Source: Azospirillum sp. RU38E
GTDB taxonomy: Bacteria > Pseudomonadota > Alphaproteobacteria > Azospirillales > Azospirillaceae
Length of the DNA: 64,000 nt
Assembly: GCF_900188385.1 (NCBI RefSeq)
Contig: NZ_FZOI01000001.1
Span: 248,001-312,000 of the forward strand
Direction of reading: 5' to 3'
Shown: positions 32,626-41,714 of the stretch, in pieces
How positions within the stretch are numbered: position 1 is the stretch's first letter
Layout of the letters: each line of letters starts with the position of its first letter
Program-made: the position numbers and the translations under genes
Notes under the pieces: model-generated
Told to the model about the DNA's origin: nothing
The model's input: the letters and a program-made list of their open reading frames with translations, nothing else
Databases searched by the model: none

Positions 32626-32894
32626 TTATAGAAAATCCAATCAGTGTAAAAATATGGGCCCCTGACCTGATCGAAGTCTGGTCAGCGGGGGGTGATATTC
32701 CTGATTGGTCGTTCAGCCACTATCGGCTGCGGATTGGTGTTCCACCGCGCGCAGCGTTATCCTTCTGGATATCTGACGGAACAACATGACAGCAAGCTCC
32801 GCTATCTTACACCCGTATTTTTGCATCACCTTAAAGAAAAGACATGTATGCTTCAACAACATGAAAGCAAAAATCGCAAGCAAGGATTGGGGGA
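32626..32894. other. AT-richer intergenic region upstream of the glycosyltransferase
   Basis: About 270 bp with markedly lower GC than the surroundings. It must hold the glycosyltransferase promoter (leftward) and perhaps one for the small ORF at 32895. No conserved motif was recognised. Confidence 0.35.
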
Positions 32895-32981
32895 ATGGCC
32901 GGTATTTTCTCTTCCGGTCACGGTCCGGATGTCACCATCCTGCTGGGCGATATCATCAAAGTGCTGGAGTGGTGCCTGTAA
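32895..32981 (+). CDS. Candidate 28-residue small protein
   Basis: A short ORF, MAGIFSSGHGPDVTILLGDI then IKVLEWCL, starts at ATG 32895 a few bases after AAGGATTGGGGGA, a reasonable Shine-Dalgarno sequence, and is followed 19 bp later by a strong terminator. The C-terminal half could form an amphipathic or membrane-associated helix. Small size makes chance occurrence quite possible. Confidence 0.35.
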   Translation: MAGIFSSGHGPDVTILLGDIIKVLEWCL

Positions 32982-33000
32982 TCAGGACTAGCAAAGCAGA

Positions 33001-33036
33001 AAAAAGGCCGGGGAGGGCGCCCTCCCCGGCCTTTTT
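33001..33036. terminator. Bidirectional Rho-independent terminator
   Basis: A perfect GC stem GGCCGGGGAGGGC/GCCCTCCCCGGCC (13 bp, essentially no loop beyond the centre) with AAAAA on the left and TTTTT on the right. It terminates the chemoreceptor gene leftward and could end a rightward transcript carrying the 32895 ORF. Confidence 0.85.
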
Positions 33037-33048
33037 CATGGACGGGTG

Positions 33049-34467
33049 TTACCGGCGGCCGGCGACGAAGGCCGACACTTTTTCCCGCAACTGACGGAAA
33101 TTGCGGTCCAGATCGGCGGTCGCCATCAGCATGGTTTCAGAGCCCGCCCCGCTCTGCTGCGCCATCTCGCCTAGCTGTTCCACATTCTTGGCCAGCTGGC
33201 TGACACCGGCGGCCACGCTGTCGGCGCGGCTGGCAATGTCGCGCGTGGTGGCACCCTGTTCTTCGGTGCTGGCGGCAATCGCACTGGAGATTTCGTTCAT
33301 CTGGCCCAGCACCTTGGTGACGGTCCGGATGGCATCCACACTCATCTGCGACTGGTTCTGGATGGCGGCAATCTGCTCAGCGATTTCGCCGGTGGCCCGG
33401 GCGGTCTGGGTTGCCAGGCTCTTCACCTCACCGGCCACCACGGCGAAGCCCTTGCCGGCCTCTCCGGCGCGGGCGGCTTCGATGGTGGCATTCAGCGCCA
33501 GCAGATTGGTCTGGCTGGCAATCTCATTGATCAGGTTGACTACAGTGCCGATCTGCCCGGCCATGTCGGCCAGACCCTGGATCAGTTCATTGGCGTGATG
33601 CGATTCCCCTTCCGCCGTGCGGGAGATACCGGTCGCCTCTGCCACGCGGCGGTTGATCTCGTCAATGGACGCGGACAATTGGCCGGCGGCGGCGGCCACT
33701 TCCTGGGTGTCGGCGGAGACGCGCCGGGCGGCAGCATTGGCCGCGCCCATCTGGGCTTTGCTCTGTTCAGCCAGATCGGCATTCTGGGTGGCGGCATCCT
33801 GCAGGGCGGCCGATGCGGTGGCGAAGCCATCCACCACAATATTCACTTCCTCTGCCAGCTTGCCGCTGCGTTCACGCGATTGCCAGAGGTCGGCAATATC
33901 CTTCCAATATACAAGAACATGGGTTTCCCCCTTGAACGGGAAGGGGATCAGGGTCACTTCCACCGGCAGCGGGCTGCCATCCAGCGCCCGGTGCATCCAT
34001 TCGAATCGGCGGAAGCCATCGCGGATCGCCTCATGCAGATAGGCGCCCGCCACCTCGGCGGAGACGCGGCCGTCGGGCTGCCGTTCCGGGGACAAGGCGC
34101 CGGGCAGCACGCCGCGCAGCTGTTTGGCATCCTTGGCCTTGATGAATTTCAGTGCGGCGTCGTTGGAGACGACGAAGCTGCTGGTGTTGGCCACCAGCAT
34201 CGGGTCCGGCGATTTGTCAAAGGCAATGCGCCGGAAAGTCTCCATCAGCGCTTCATCATCGCTGATGACAGGCGTGGTCTGGGTTGTAGGCTTGATCCAG
34301 AACCCCGCCAGAATGGCCGCCAACCCGATGAAGAGACCCAGCCAGAAGAGCCCGCTGGACAGGCTGCCCCCACCCACCAGAAGGGCGATGGCCAAACCCG
34401 CGACGGCCACCCCAATCTGTAGCATTTTATCTTTTTGCATCAATTTCTTGCCCCATTTTGACGCCAC
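33049..34467 (-). CDS. Methyl-accepting chemotaxis protein with PAS domain
   Basis: A 472-residue chemoreceptor. Two adjacent N-terminal membrane helices ([35 protein letters not shown]) have almost no periplasmic loop, so sensing is probably cytoplasmic, via a PAS-like domain at about 72-195 ([21 protein letters not shown]..). The methyl-accepting signalling tip is [20 protein letters not shown]. Such PAS receptors in related bacteria often sense redox or oxygen state, but no cofactor ligand is evident here. A Met ten codons in (34440) is an alternative start. Confidence 0.9.
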   Translation of the reverse strand: MASKWGKKLMQKDKMLQIGVAVAGLAIALLVGGGSLSSGLFWLGLFIGLAAILAGFWIKPTTQTTPVISDDEALMETFRRIAFDKSPDPMLVANTSSFVVSNDAALKFIKAKDAKQLRGVLPGALSPERQPDGRVSAEVAGAYLHEAIRDGFRRFEWMHRALDGSPLPVEVTLIPFPFKGETHVLVYWKDIADLWQSRERSGKLAEEVNIVVDGFATASAALQDAATQNADLAEQSKAQMGAANAAARRVSADTQEVAAAAGQLSASIDEINRRVAEATGISRTAEGESHHANELIQGLADMAGQIGTVVNLINEIASQTNLLALNATIEAARAGEAGKGFAVVAGEVKSLATQTARATGEIAEQIAAIQNQSQMSVDAIRTVTKVLGQMNEISSAIAASTEEQGATTRDIASRADSVAAGVSQLAKNVEQLGEMAQQSGAGSETMLMATADLDRNFRQLREKVSAFVAGRR

Positions 34468-34587
34468 TTTAAGGTAGCGCTATCTAAGGCAATTAAATTT
34501 ATAAAATCGAACTATACTATTGCTCGGAATGCTGGGCCGCCCCCCATTTGTTGCGCAGCGACATGGAAAGGGAAGCGCAAGGCAATC

Positions 34588-35367
34588 TCACCGGGAGGGA
34601 AGATGCTTTCCCAGCGCCCAGCGCGACAAATACATGAACGGCGTGTCCAGCAAAGACAAGGCGACACGTAAACCATAGGTGCCCAGGATATAGGTGAAGA
34701 AAAGCGCCTCCCAGCCCACCGGCTCCGGCGCGAACACTACCCAGGCCAGCACGCTGAACATCACATTATCCACCAGCGATGACAGCATGGTGCTGCCATT
34801 ATTGCGCAACCACAGGTGCCGGTCGCCGGTGGCCCCCCGGATGCGCTGATAGACCCAGACATCGAACAGCTGGCTGGTGAGATAGGCGGTCATGCCGGCG
34901 GCGAACAGGGCCGGGGCCGGTGTGAACAGGGCGGCGATATGGTCCTGCATCCCCAAAGCCCAGGCCATGTCCGTGCCGGCCTGTTCCGCATTCATGGGCC
35001 GGAAACCCAGCGTCAGCATCATCAGCAAGGTGAACAGCAGATAGGCGGCAAAGGACAGGAACACGGCGCGGCGCGCAGCAGCGCGGCCGAAATGTTCGGT
35101 CAGGATATCGGTTGCCAGATAGGTGGAGCCGAACAGCACCGTGCCCATGGCCACGGGATGGTCATAGAAGCCAAACTGCACGGCCTTCAGCACCTCCACA
35201 TTGGCGCCGATCACGGCAACGGCGATGTAGAGATAGAGCCCCGCCGCCCCGAACAGCCGCGCCATCAGCAGGATGGACCCGAAACAGAACAGCGCCTGGA
35301 ACAGCAGCAGTGCTTCCGGCGGCACCTGATTAAGGAAAGCGATGAGATCGGCGGGCGAGAGCGACAT
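34588..35367 (-). CDS. Queuosine precursor transporter, VUT/YhhQ family
   Basis: A 259-residue inner-membrane protein with about six or seven hydrophobic helices (for example LLLFQALFCFGSILLMARLF; LYLYIAVAVIGANVEVLK; AAYLLFTLLMMLTLGF). The pattern VLFGSTYLATDILTEHFGRAAARRAV and AYLTSQLFDVWVYQRIR is characteristic of the YhhQ/QPTR family, which imports preQ0/preQ1 for queuosine tRNA modification. I start it at ATG 35367; the open frame extends upstream through an intergenic repeat, which is not coding. Confidence 0.82.
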   Translation of the reverse strand: MSLSPADLIAFLNQVPPEALLLFQALFCFGSILLMARLFGAAGLYLYIAVAVIGANVEVLKAVQFGFYDHPVAMGTVLFGSTYLATDILTEHFGRAAARRAVFLSFAAYLLFTLLMMLTLGFRPMNAEQAGTDMAWALGMQDHIAALFTPAPALFAAGMTAYLTSQLFDVWVYQRIRGATGDRHLWLRNNGSTMLSSLVDNVMFSVLAWVVFAPEPVGWEALFFTYILGTYGLRVALSLLDTPFMYLSRWALGKHLPSR

Positions 35368-35396
35368 GGCAGGCGAACCGGCAAGGGTGACTGATG

Positions 35397-35506
35397 CCAA
35401 CCCGCCGAAAGGTTGACCTTTCGGCGGGTTGGAGGCCGGCGACCGCCGGCCCGCCGCTCGTGCGGCGTAAGCCAAGCTGCCGGAGGCAGCGCCCGGCGCT
35501 TGAGGG
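35397..35506. repeat. Modular hairpin repeat, copy D
   Basis: hp1 of the second type with a perfect 17-bp stem (35397-35413 with 35416-35432), hp2 GGCCGGCGACCGCCGGCC (35434-35451, a compensated A:T to G:C change relative to other copies), hp3 CGCCGCTCGTGCGGCG (35452-35467), GTAAGCCAAG minus the last base, hp4 CTGCCGGAGGCAG (35477-35489) and tail CGCCCGGCGCTTGAGGG. It lies between rpmB and the transporter gene, and in the orientation used for the other copies it opposes their transcription. Confidence 0.88.
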
Positions 35507-35538
35507 GGCAGGTAAATACCAGAACCCCAAACGGCAGC

Positions 35539-35575
35539 GGCCCCGCGAAACGCCCGGATGGGGTTTCGCGGGGCC
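35539..35575 (-). terminator. Hairpin after rpmB
   Basis: A 13-bp perfect stem (GGCCCCGCGAAAC/GTTTCGCGGGGCC) lies about 40 bp beyond the rpmB stop. No long T-run is present; likely a terminator or 3'-end protector of the abundant rpmB mRNA. Confidence 0.5.
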
Positions 35576-35617
35576 GACAATACCGTCAGCAGCGAACTGG
35601 TACCGTCAGACGCCGAA

Positions 35618-35914
35618 TCAGGCGGCGGTCTTGGCGGCCAGTGCCTTCTGGATCTGCTTCTTCACCTTGCGGGCATCAACGTCCAGCTTGGCGTCAGCGA
35701 TATCCAGCAGGGCGGCGTCCAGGCCACCCTTGTGCTCGATCGTGCGGATGCCGTTGGTGGACAGACGCAGGCGGACCATGCGGCCCAGCGCGTCGGACAG
35801 CAGGGAGGTTTCCTGCAGGTTCGGCAGGAAGCGCCGACGGGACTTGTTGTTGGCGTGGGAGACGTTGTTACCGGTCTGCACACCCTTGCCGGTCACGGCG
35901 CACTTGCGGGACAT
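35618..35914 (-). CDS. rpmB: 50S ribosomal protein L28
   Basis: A 98-residue basic ribosomal protein with the L28 start [20 protein letters not shown], then [17 protein letters not shown] and [19 protein letters not shown], all typical. Start at ATG 35914 by homology. Only one Cys is seen in the N-terminal region (Cys5), so it is the zinc-independent form rather than the CxxC form. Monocistronic as usual in alphaproteobacteria. Confidence 0.95.
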   Translation of the reverse strand: MSRKCAVTGKGVQTGNNVSHANNKSRRRFLPNLQETSLLSDALGRMVRLRLSTNGIRTIEHKGGLDAALLDIADAKLDVDARKVKKQIQKALAAKTAA

Positions 35915-36085
35915 CGAAACACCTATCTTTAAGCTGCTGGCGGCCCGCGAGAGAACTACCGGGCGCACCGGACACGATAAAACCAATCCAGCCAGGGCGA
36001 CCCCTGGCCGATGAAGCCGCGTTGATAGACGACACCCGCCCCTGAGTCAAGCCTGCGGGCCGCCTTCATTGCTGCATAGCCGCTT

Positions 36086-37417
36086 TCAGCCCTGGCGACC
36101 CGGCTCCCGCACCAGCAGCAGCAGGCCCAGTCCCAGCAGGAACAGCAGCACCACCGTGCCCATGCCGGCCCGCTGGGTGGCGAACAGGCTGACGGCGAGC
36201 CCATAGAAAAGCGGTCCCAGCACGCCCACGGCCCGCCCGGTCAGGGCGTAAAGGCCGAAAAACTCCGTTTCCAGCCCGGTCGGGGCCAGCCGCGCCATCA
36301 TGGACCGGGCGGCGGCCTGGGCGGGGCCGAAGAAACAGCCCAGTACCAGACCCAGGGCCAGCAGCCATTGCTGATCAGGCGTGAAATCCAGCGGCAGGTT
36401 CAGCGCCGGGGCCCAGCCCCAGGCCGGTGTGCCGATGGCGATCAGCCCGGCACCAGAGAGAATCAGCCCGATGATGGAAATGATCAGCGTCGGCTTGGCC
36501 CCGATCCGGTCATCCAGCCAGGCGAATCCGATGGCGCCCAGCCCGGCGGAGACATTCAGCAGGATGGCGAACAGAATCAGCTGCGCTTCCGTCATGCCGA
36601 AAACAATGCCGGCATAAATGCCGCCAAAGGCGGTGATGGTGTTGATCCCGTCCCGCCACAGGGCCGATGCCACCAGAAAACGCAGCAGATTGCCATGGCC
36701 GGGCAGGCTGCGCAGGGTGCGGCCCAGCGTGGCCAGCCCGTCGCGCACGATCTGCCCCAGCGGGGCGGCATTGCCCGGCCGGTCCGGCACCAGCAGGAAC
36801 AAAGGCAGGGCGAACAGGCCATACCAGAGGGCGACCAGCACGGAGGTGGCGCGCACCGGGGCGGCATCCGCCTTGTCCAGCAGGCCGAACAATGGCGTGT
36901 CCGTCTGCAACAACAGCAGCAGACAGCCCATCAGCGATAAAAGCCCGCCAATATAGCCCGTCCCCCAGCCCCAGCCGGAAACCCGGCCCAGATGGCTGGG
37001 CGGCGCGATACCGGGCAGCAGCGCATTATAAAAGACATTGGCCAGTTCAAAGGCCGTGCTGGCGACGCCGACAATCACCAGGGCCAGCAGTACATAAGAT
37101 GGGTCGGGTCGCACGAACCACAGCAGGGCGGCCCCCGCCACCGCAATGGCGGTGAAGCCGCCCAGCCAGGGCTTGATCCGCCCACCCTTGTCGGCGATGG
37201 CGCCCAGCACCGGCGACAGCACGGCAATGGCCAGCCCGGAGAGGCCCAGCATGAAAGCCCAGTCGGCCGACGCCGAATCGGGGTCGGCCGCCACGCCCTT
37301 GGTGAAATAGACGCTGAAGACAAAGGTGCCGATCACCGTGTTGAAGGCCGACATGGCCCAGTCATAAAGGCACCAGCCGGCCACCGCCGCCTTGCGTCCC
37401 TTCAGCGTCTGTTCCAA
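36086..37417 (-). CDS. MFS transporter, UMF1/Atg22-like
   Basis: A 443-residue inner-membrane transporter with about twelve hydrophobic helices. The first segment AGWCLYDWAMSAFNTVIGTF carries the YDWA(M/N)SAF signature of the UMF1 family, related to the yeast vacuolar amino-acid effluxer Atg22. The substrate is not known. I favour TTG 37417, because AAGGGGAT lies just upstream and the protein begins at the family start; the ATG 30 codons earlier adds a non-hydrophobic arginine/proline-rich tail. Confidence 0.82.
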   Translation of the reverse strand: MEQTLKGRKAAVAGWCLYDWAMSAFNTVIGTFVFSVYFTKGVAADPDSASADWAFMLGLSGLAIAVLSPVLGAIADKGGRIKPWLGGFTAIAVAGAALLWFVRPDPSYVLLALVIVGVASTAFELANVFYNALLPGIAPPSHLGRVSGWGWGTGYIGGLLSLMGCLLLLLQTDTPLFGLLDKADAAPVRATSVLVALWYGLFALPLFLLVPDRPGNAAPLGQIVRDGLATLGRTLRSLPGHGNLLRFLVASALWRDGINTITAFGGIYAGIVFGMTEAQLILFAILLNVSAGLGAIGFAWLDDRIGAKPTLIISIIGLILSGAGLIAIGTPAWGWAPALNLPLDFTPDQQWLLALGLVLGCFFGPAQAAARSMMARLAPTGLETEFFGLYALTGRAVGVLGPLFYGLAVSLFATQRAGMGTVVLLFLLGLGLLLLVREPGRQG

Positions 37418-37580
37418 ATGGCATCCCCTTGGCGTCTTCGTGGGCTGGGTGGGCAGCCTGTCATGCGTGGGGGGTCGGGCCAAGTGTCTTTGCCGTGACA
37501 GCGCCATAATGGTCTTTTTACTGGGAACATGATTTGGTCAGAGGCTGTAAAATGGACCGCCCTTCCACCAGGATGCCGCC

Positions 37581-38198
37581 ATGGGGCTGATCGCCCGTTC
37601 CACCGTCCGCCATCCCAGCGCTGCCCTGGGGTTGGCCCTGCTGTCGCTGTTGCCCTGGCAAACGGCACCGGCGGCCCTGCGTGCCTATCGGCTGGGGGCG
37701 GAGAATACGCGCGTCGGCTTCAGCGTGCGCTATCTGGCGGTGGCCAAGGCAGAGGGGCGCTTTCCGGCCGTACAGGGCGATGTGACCTTTGATCCTGACA
37801 GCGGGCAGGTGGCCGATATCGATGTCACCATCGGCACCGACAGCGTGGATACCGGCCAGCCGGCGCGTGACGCAAGGCTGCGCGGGGAAGGGTTTTTCTG
37901 GACCGAGCGCTACCCGACCATGCATTTCAAGGGCTTGAGTGTGGAGCGCACCGGCCCCGTCAGCGGCATCATCCGGGGGGAACTGACCCTGCGCGGGGTG
38001 ACGCGGCCGCTGGTGCTGGATGTGGCCATCACCCCGGATCAGGATGCCGCGTCCGGCCGGCTGTTCATCACCGCCAAGGGGGCCCTGGACCGGCGGGATT
38101 ACGGCATGGTGGATGGGGTGGCCGGGCTGTTCATTGCCAATAAGGTGGCATTGCGGATTGATGCGGCCGGCTTGATGCCGGAACCCACCCCGCCTTGA
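37581..38198 (+). CDS. YceI-family periplasmic protein
   Basis: A 205-residue exported lipocalin-like protein: signal peptide up to APAALRA, then YRLGAENTRVGFSVRYLAV, GDVTFDPDSGQVADIDVTI, FPT-type YPTMHFKG and GELTLRGVTRPLVLDV, the standard YceI succession. Family members bind amphiphiles such as isoprenoids in the periplasm. YGMVDGVAGLFIANKV replaces the usual YG(M/L)xxG..VSDEV end. It may be unlinked in function to the GlmS-like gene that follows 84 bp later. Confidence 0.88.
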   Translation: MGLIARSTVRHPSAALGLALLSLLPWQTAPAALRAYRLGAENTRVGFSVRYLAVAKAEGRFPAVQGDVTFDPDSGQVADIDVTIGTDSVDTGQPARDARLRGEGFFWTERYPTMHFKGLSVERTGPVSGIIRGELTLRGVTRPLVLDVAITPDQDAASGRLFITAKGALDRRDYGMVDGVAGLFIANKVALRIDAAGLMPEPTPP

Positions 38199-38282
38199 TC
38201 GGGCCATACCGCCAAGCCATTTGCACCCCGGTGCCGGGGTGGCGTATCTAGGTTTCTGTTCTTCAGCTTTCGGGTGATCACC

Positions 38283-41200
38283 ATGTGCGGCATCGCTGGC
38301 CTTCTCTCCGGTCGTTCCTGGCGTCAGGTGGGGGATGCCTCCTGGGTGGATGGTATCGCGGCCAGCCTGCTGGCGGCCAAGGCCACGGACCTGGACGCCA
38401 TCGATACGGCGCTGGATGCGCTGCATGGCCGTTTCAACGATCTGATGGCCTTTGCCACGCACATGGCGCTGGTGGAACAGCCCGCATTGCGCGGCCATGT
38501 GGAACGGGCGGCAGCTTATGTCGCGGCCCTGGAAGCAGCCTTGAAAGTGGCCGACAATGCGCGTGACCCGCGGGTGGAGCGCACGGCCGAACGCCTGCGT
38601 GATTATGGCTGGCAATTGACGCATGAGGTGCTGGCCAATATCGACCGCACCTTGTCGCTGCTGGCCGGTGTGGCCCAGCCGCTGCGCGCCCAGCATTTCA
38701 CCGCCTGGACCGTGGAACAGGTGATCGAGAATCTGGACCGGCTGGAGGTGCGGGGCCGCGACAGCGCCGGCATTTCCGTGCAGCTTGCCATCCCCGGTCC
38801 GCTGGCCGATGCCGAGCTGGCCGGCTGGCGCCGGCAGGCGGCAGCGTTGGGGCGCGATGGCTATGATACGGACGGCGCCTTCGTTGCCCATGCCCTGCCG
38901 GATGGCGGGGCGACGGTGCGCTTCACCTATAAGGTGGCGCAACTGATCGGCAAGCTGGGTGACAATGGTGCCACGCTGCGGGCCAAGCTGCGCGCCGATG
39001 CGCTGTTCTGGCAGATGGCGGCGAAAGCGGAACAGGTGGGCATCATCGCCCATACGCGCTGGGCCTCCCACGGGGCGATCAACCTGCCCAATTGCCACCC
39101 GCAGGGCGGGGCCCTGGCGGGGGATGAAGGACCGCTGCTGCCGGTGGATGCTGATGTCGTCTCCGTCCTGAATGGCGATATCGACAATTACCGGGGCCTG
39201 CGCGAAGGGCTGGTGACGGCGGCCGGATTGGCCATTCCGCCCGCCGTCACCACCGATGCCAAGATCATCCCCGTCACCTTCCGGCTGACGGCGGGCAACG
39301 GCAATGGCGACCGCTTCCTGGCGGCCCTGCGCCGCTTTGAAGGGTCTGTCGCCATTGCGCTGCTGCACCCGACGGACCCGGAACGGCTTTATCTGGGCCA
39401 GAAAGGCAGCGGGCAGGCCCTGTTTGTGGCCGAGGTGGCGGATGGCCTGATCCTGTCGTCGGAGAATTATGGGCTGGCCCCGCGCGCCCGCGCCTCCATC
39501 GCGCTGGCCAAGGTGGAAAAGGGCGGGCTGGCCGTCACGCTGTCCACCGCCGCGGGGGAGCCGGCGCTGGCCGCCCGCACCATCGATGATGGCCAGCCCA
39601 CCGCCCTGAAAGCCGACCCGATCGAGATTTTCAGCCGCGATATTTTCCGCGGCGATTTCGACCATTTCTTCGAGAAAGAGGTCCACGAAGCCGCCGGCAG
39701 CGTGCGCAAGACCCTGGTGGGGCGTTACAGCCGCGCCGGGCGGCAGGCCAGCTTCGATCTGGGGGAAGATGGCATCTGGACCAGCCTGCGCCGCCGCCTG
39801 ACCGATCCGGCCAAGCCCGCCATCCGCCGCATCTTCGTCACCGGCCAGGGCACGGCGGCCATTGCCGGCATGGGCGTGGCGCATCTGCTGCGCCAAGCGT
39901 TGGCTGGCAGCGCCATCCATGTGGAAGCGGCCAAGGCGTCAGAACTGTCGTCCGATCTGGATGGGGTGGCGCTGGATGATACGCTGGTGATCGCCATCAG
40001 CCAGTCGGGTACCACCACCGACACCAACCGCACGGTCGATCTGGCGCGGGCGGCGGGGGCGTGGATTCACGCCATCGTCAACCGCCGCAACAGCACCCTG
40101 GTGCGCAAGGCGGACAGCCACCTGTTCACCAGCGACGGGCGCGACATTGAAATGGCCGTGGCCAGCACCAAGGCCTTCTATTCCCAGGTGACGGCGGGCA
40201 AGCTGACAGCGCTCTGCATCGCCGATGCGCTGGGCACCTTGGGCCCGGTGCAGATCCATGATGAGCTGGTGGCCCTGGAAGGGCTGCCCGCCCGCATCCA
40301 GGAAGTGCTGGATGAAGAGGCGGCCATTGCCGCCGTGGCGGAACAATATGCCCCCTATAACCGCTATTGGGCGGTGGTGGGTAATGGGGCCAACAAGGTG
40401 GCGGCAGAGGAAATCCGCATCAAGCTGTCGGAGCTTTGTTATAAATCCATCCCGGTCGATTACACCGAGGATAAGAAGCATATCGACCTGTCGACCGAGC
40501 CGCTGACCCTGGTGATCGCCAACGATTTGCCGCCGCTGCTGGCGCAGGACACGGCCAAGGAAGTGGCGATTTTCAAGGCCCATGCCGGCAAACCCATTGT
40601 GGTGGCGGCCAAGGGGGAAACCTGTTTCGATCCTTACGCAGAGGCGGTGATCCGCGTGCCGTCCGCCGGGGCCGGGCTGGATTTCGTGCTGGCCACGGTG
40701 GCCGGGCATCTCTGGGGTTTCCATGCCGCCCGCGCCATTGACCGCCGGTCCCAGGGTTTCCGCGAATTGGGCGCGGCCTTGGAACAGGCCCTGGTGGAAA
40801 AGGACCGGCCCACTGCCCCGCTGCTGGAGGCGGTGGCGCTGGAAATGCGCCGCATTGCCGATGGTGAACAGGATGCCGCCCTGCCGCCGCGCGCCGTGGC
40901 GCAACTGGCCGCGTTCGGGGCCGATCTGGCCACCATTGGCACCGATCCCGCGCGCCGTGCTGCCGTGCTGACAGCGGGTGAAGCGGTGCTGCGCAAGCTG
41001 TTTGAGGAAACCAGCCGCCCTATCGACACCATCCGCCATCAGGCCAAGACGGTGACCGTGGGTATTTCCCGCCCGACGCGGGAAGTGTCACCCGCCATCC
41101 TGGCCACGCTGGCCGACCTGGGCGTGGCGCCGGAGGCACTGGCTGACGCTGACCGCCAGACCCTGACCGCCTATTCCGCTGTGCTGGCCGGGGTGACGGG

Positions 41201-41645
41201 GGGGCTGCTTTATCGGCTGGCCGGTGACAGCAAGGATGGGCCGAAGCTGGTGGCCGATACGCGGGTGGGTCGCTCCGCCGGGCAGAAATCCGGCTATGAT
41301 GGCGGCCGTGTGGCGGCGGGCAGCAAGCGCAAGGCCCTGCGCCTGGGCCGCACCGTGTTTTCCGCTGGCACGGGGGAGGCGGAAAACCTGCTGCTGGTGC
41401 CCTTCTTCGCCGGGGCCGACTGGCGGCTGGCCGGGCTGGCCCTGCTGCATACCGAATTGGCCCCCCAGGCCAGCCTTCAGCAGAAGACGGCTCTGCTGAA
41501 GGAACTGCATCTTTATGAAGATCTGTTCGACGCCTATCACGAACTGGTGCATGGGGAGGCGTGCGATTTCGCCGCCTTCATCGCCCGGACATCCCCGCGC
41601 GACCTGCTGTTCCGCCCGGCGGCCGATCTGGTGCGGGCGGGCTGA
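38283..41645 (+). CDS. Enlarged GlmS-like amidotransferase/SIS protein
   Basis: A 1120-residue homologue of glucosamine-6-phosphate synthase, nearly twice the usual length of about 610. The first residues MCGIAGLL place the glutaminase Cys right after Met. GlmS motifs follow in order but widely spaced: RGRDSAGISV (D at about 160, against about 29 in E. coli), AHTRWASHG, NCHPQGG, NGDIDNY; then SIS domains with AISQSGTTTDTNRT and VASTKAFYSQVTAGKLTAL. IRHQAKTVTVG (K about 922) matches the C-terminal catalytic Lys segment of GlmS. So a helical insert of about 130 residues splits the glutaminase domain and about 200 residues follow the normal end. Catalytic residues appear kept; the product may be an amino sugar, but the extra parts suggest a specialised substrate. 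Confidence 0.8.
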   Translation: MCGIAGLLSGRSWRQVGDASWVDGIAASLLAAKATDLDAIDTALDALHGRFNDLMAFATHMALVEQPALRGHVERAAAYVAALEAALKVADNARDPRVERTAERLRDYGWQLTHEVLANIDRTLSLLAGVAQPLRAQHFTAWTVEQVIENLDRLEVRGRDSAGISVQLAIPGPLADAELAGWRRQAAALGRDGYDTDGAFVAHALPDGGATVRFTYKVAQLIGKLGDNGATLRAKLRADALFWQMAAKAEQVGIIAHTRWASHGAINLPNCHPQGGALAGDEGPLLPVDADVVSVLNGDIDNYRGLREGLVTAAGLAIPPAVTTDAKIIPVTFRLTAGNGNGDRFLAALRRFEGSVAIALLHPTDPERLYLGQKGSGQALFVAEVADGLILSSENYGLAPRARASIALAKVEKGGLAVTLSTAAGEPALAARTIDDGQPTALKADPIEIFSRDIFRGDFDHFFEKEVHEAAGSVRKTLVGRYSRAGRQASFDLGEDGIWTSLRRRLTDPAKPAIRRIFVTGQGTAAIAGMGVAHLLRQALAGSAIHVEAAKASELSSDLDGVALDDTLVIAISQSGTTTDTNRTVDLARAAGAWIHAIVNRRNSTLVRKADSHLFTSDGRDIEMAVASTKAFYSQVTAGKLTALCIADALGTLGPVQIHDELVALEGLPARIQEVLDEEAAIAAVAEQYAPYNRYWAVVGNGANKVAAEEIRIKLSELCYKSIPVDYTEDKKHIDLSTEPLTLVIANDLPPLLAQDTAKEVAIFKAHAGKPIVVAAKGETCFDPYAEAVIRVPSAGAGLDFVLATVAGHLWGFHAARAIDRRSQGFRELGAALEQALVEKDRPTAPLLEAVALEMRRIADGEQDAALPPRAVAQLAAFGADLATIGTDPARRAAVLTAGEAVLRKLFEETSRPIDTIRHQAKTVTVGISRPTREVSPAILATLADLGVAPEALADADRQTLTAYSAVLAGVTGGLLYRLAGDSKDGPKLVADTRVGRSAGQKSGYDGGRVAAGSKRKALRLGRTVFSAGTGEAENLLLVPFFAGADWRLAGLALLHTELAPQASLQQKTALLKELHLYEDLFDAYHELVHGEACDFAAFIARTSPRDLLFRPAADLVRAG

Positions 41646-41714
41646 ACGGGCTTTCCTGTTCGTGTAATGTTCTGATAGAATGGCGGCGTCACCAACCATG
41701 GGATCGACGCCGCC

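Noticed and set aside
34588-35580. Longer N-terminus for the queuosine-precursor transporter
   Set aside because: The extra 71 codons read through the intergenic hairpin repeat and are not membrane-protein-like.
37518-39920. 800-codon antisense frame across YceI and the GlmS-like gene
   Set aside because: Spans two genes on the other strand, with no motifs; GC-rich shadow.
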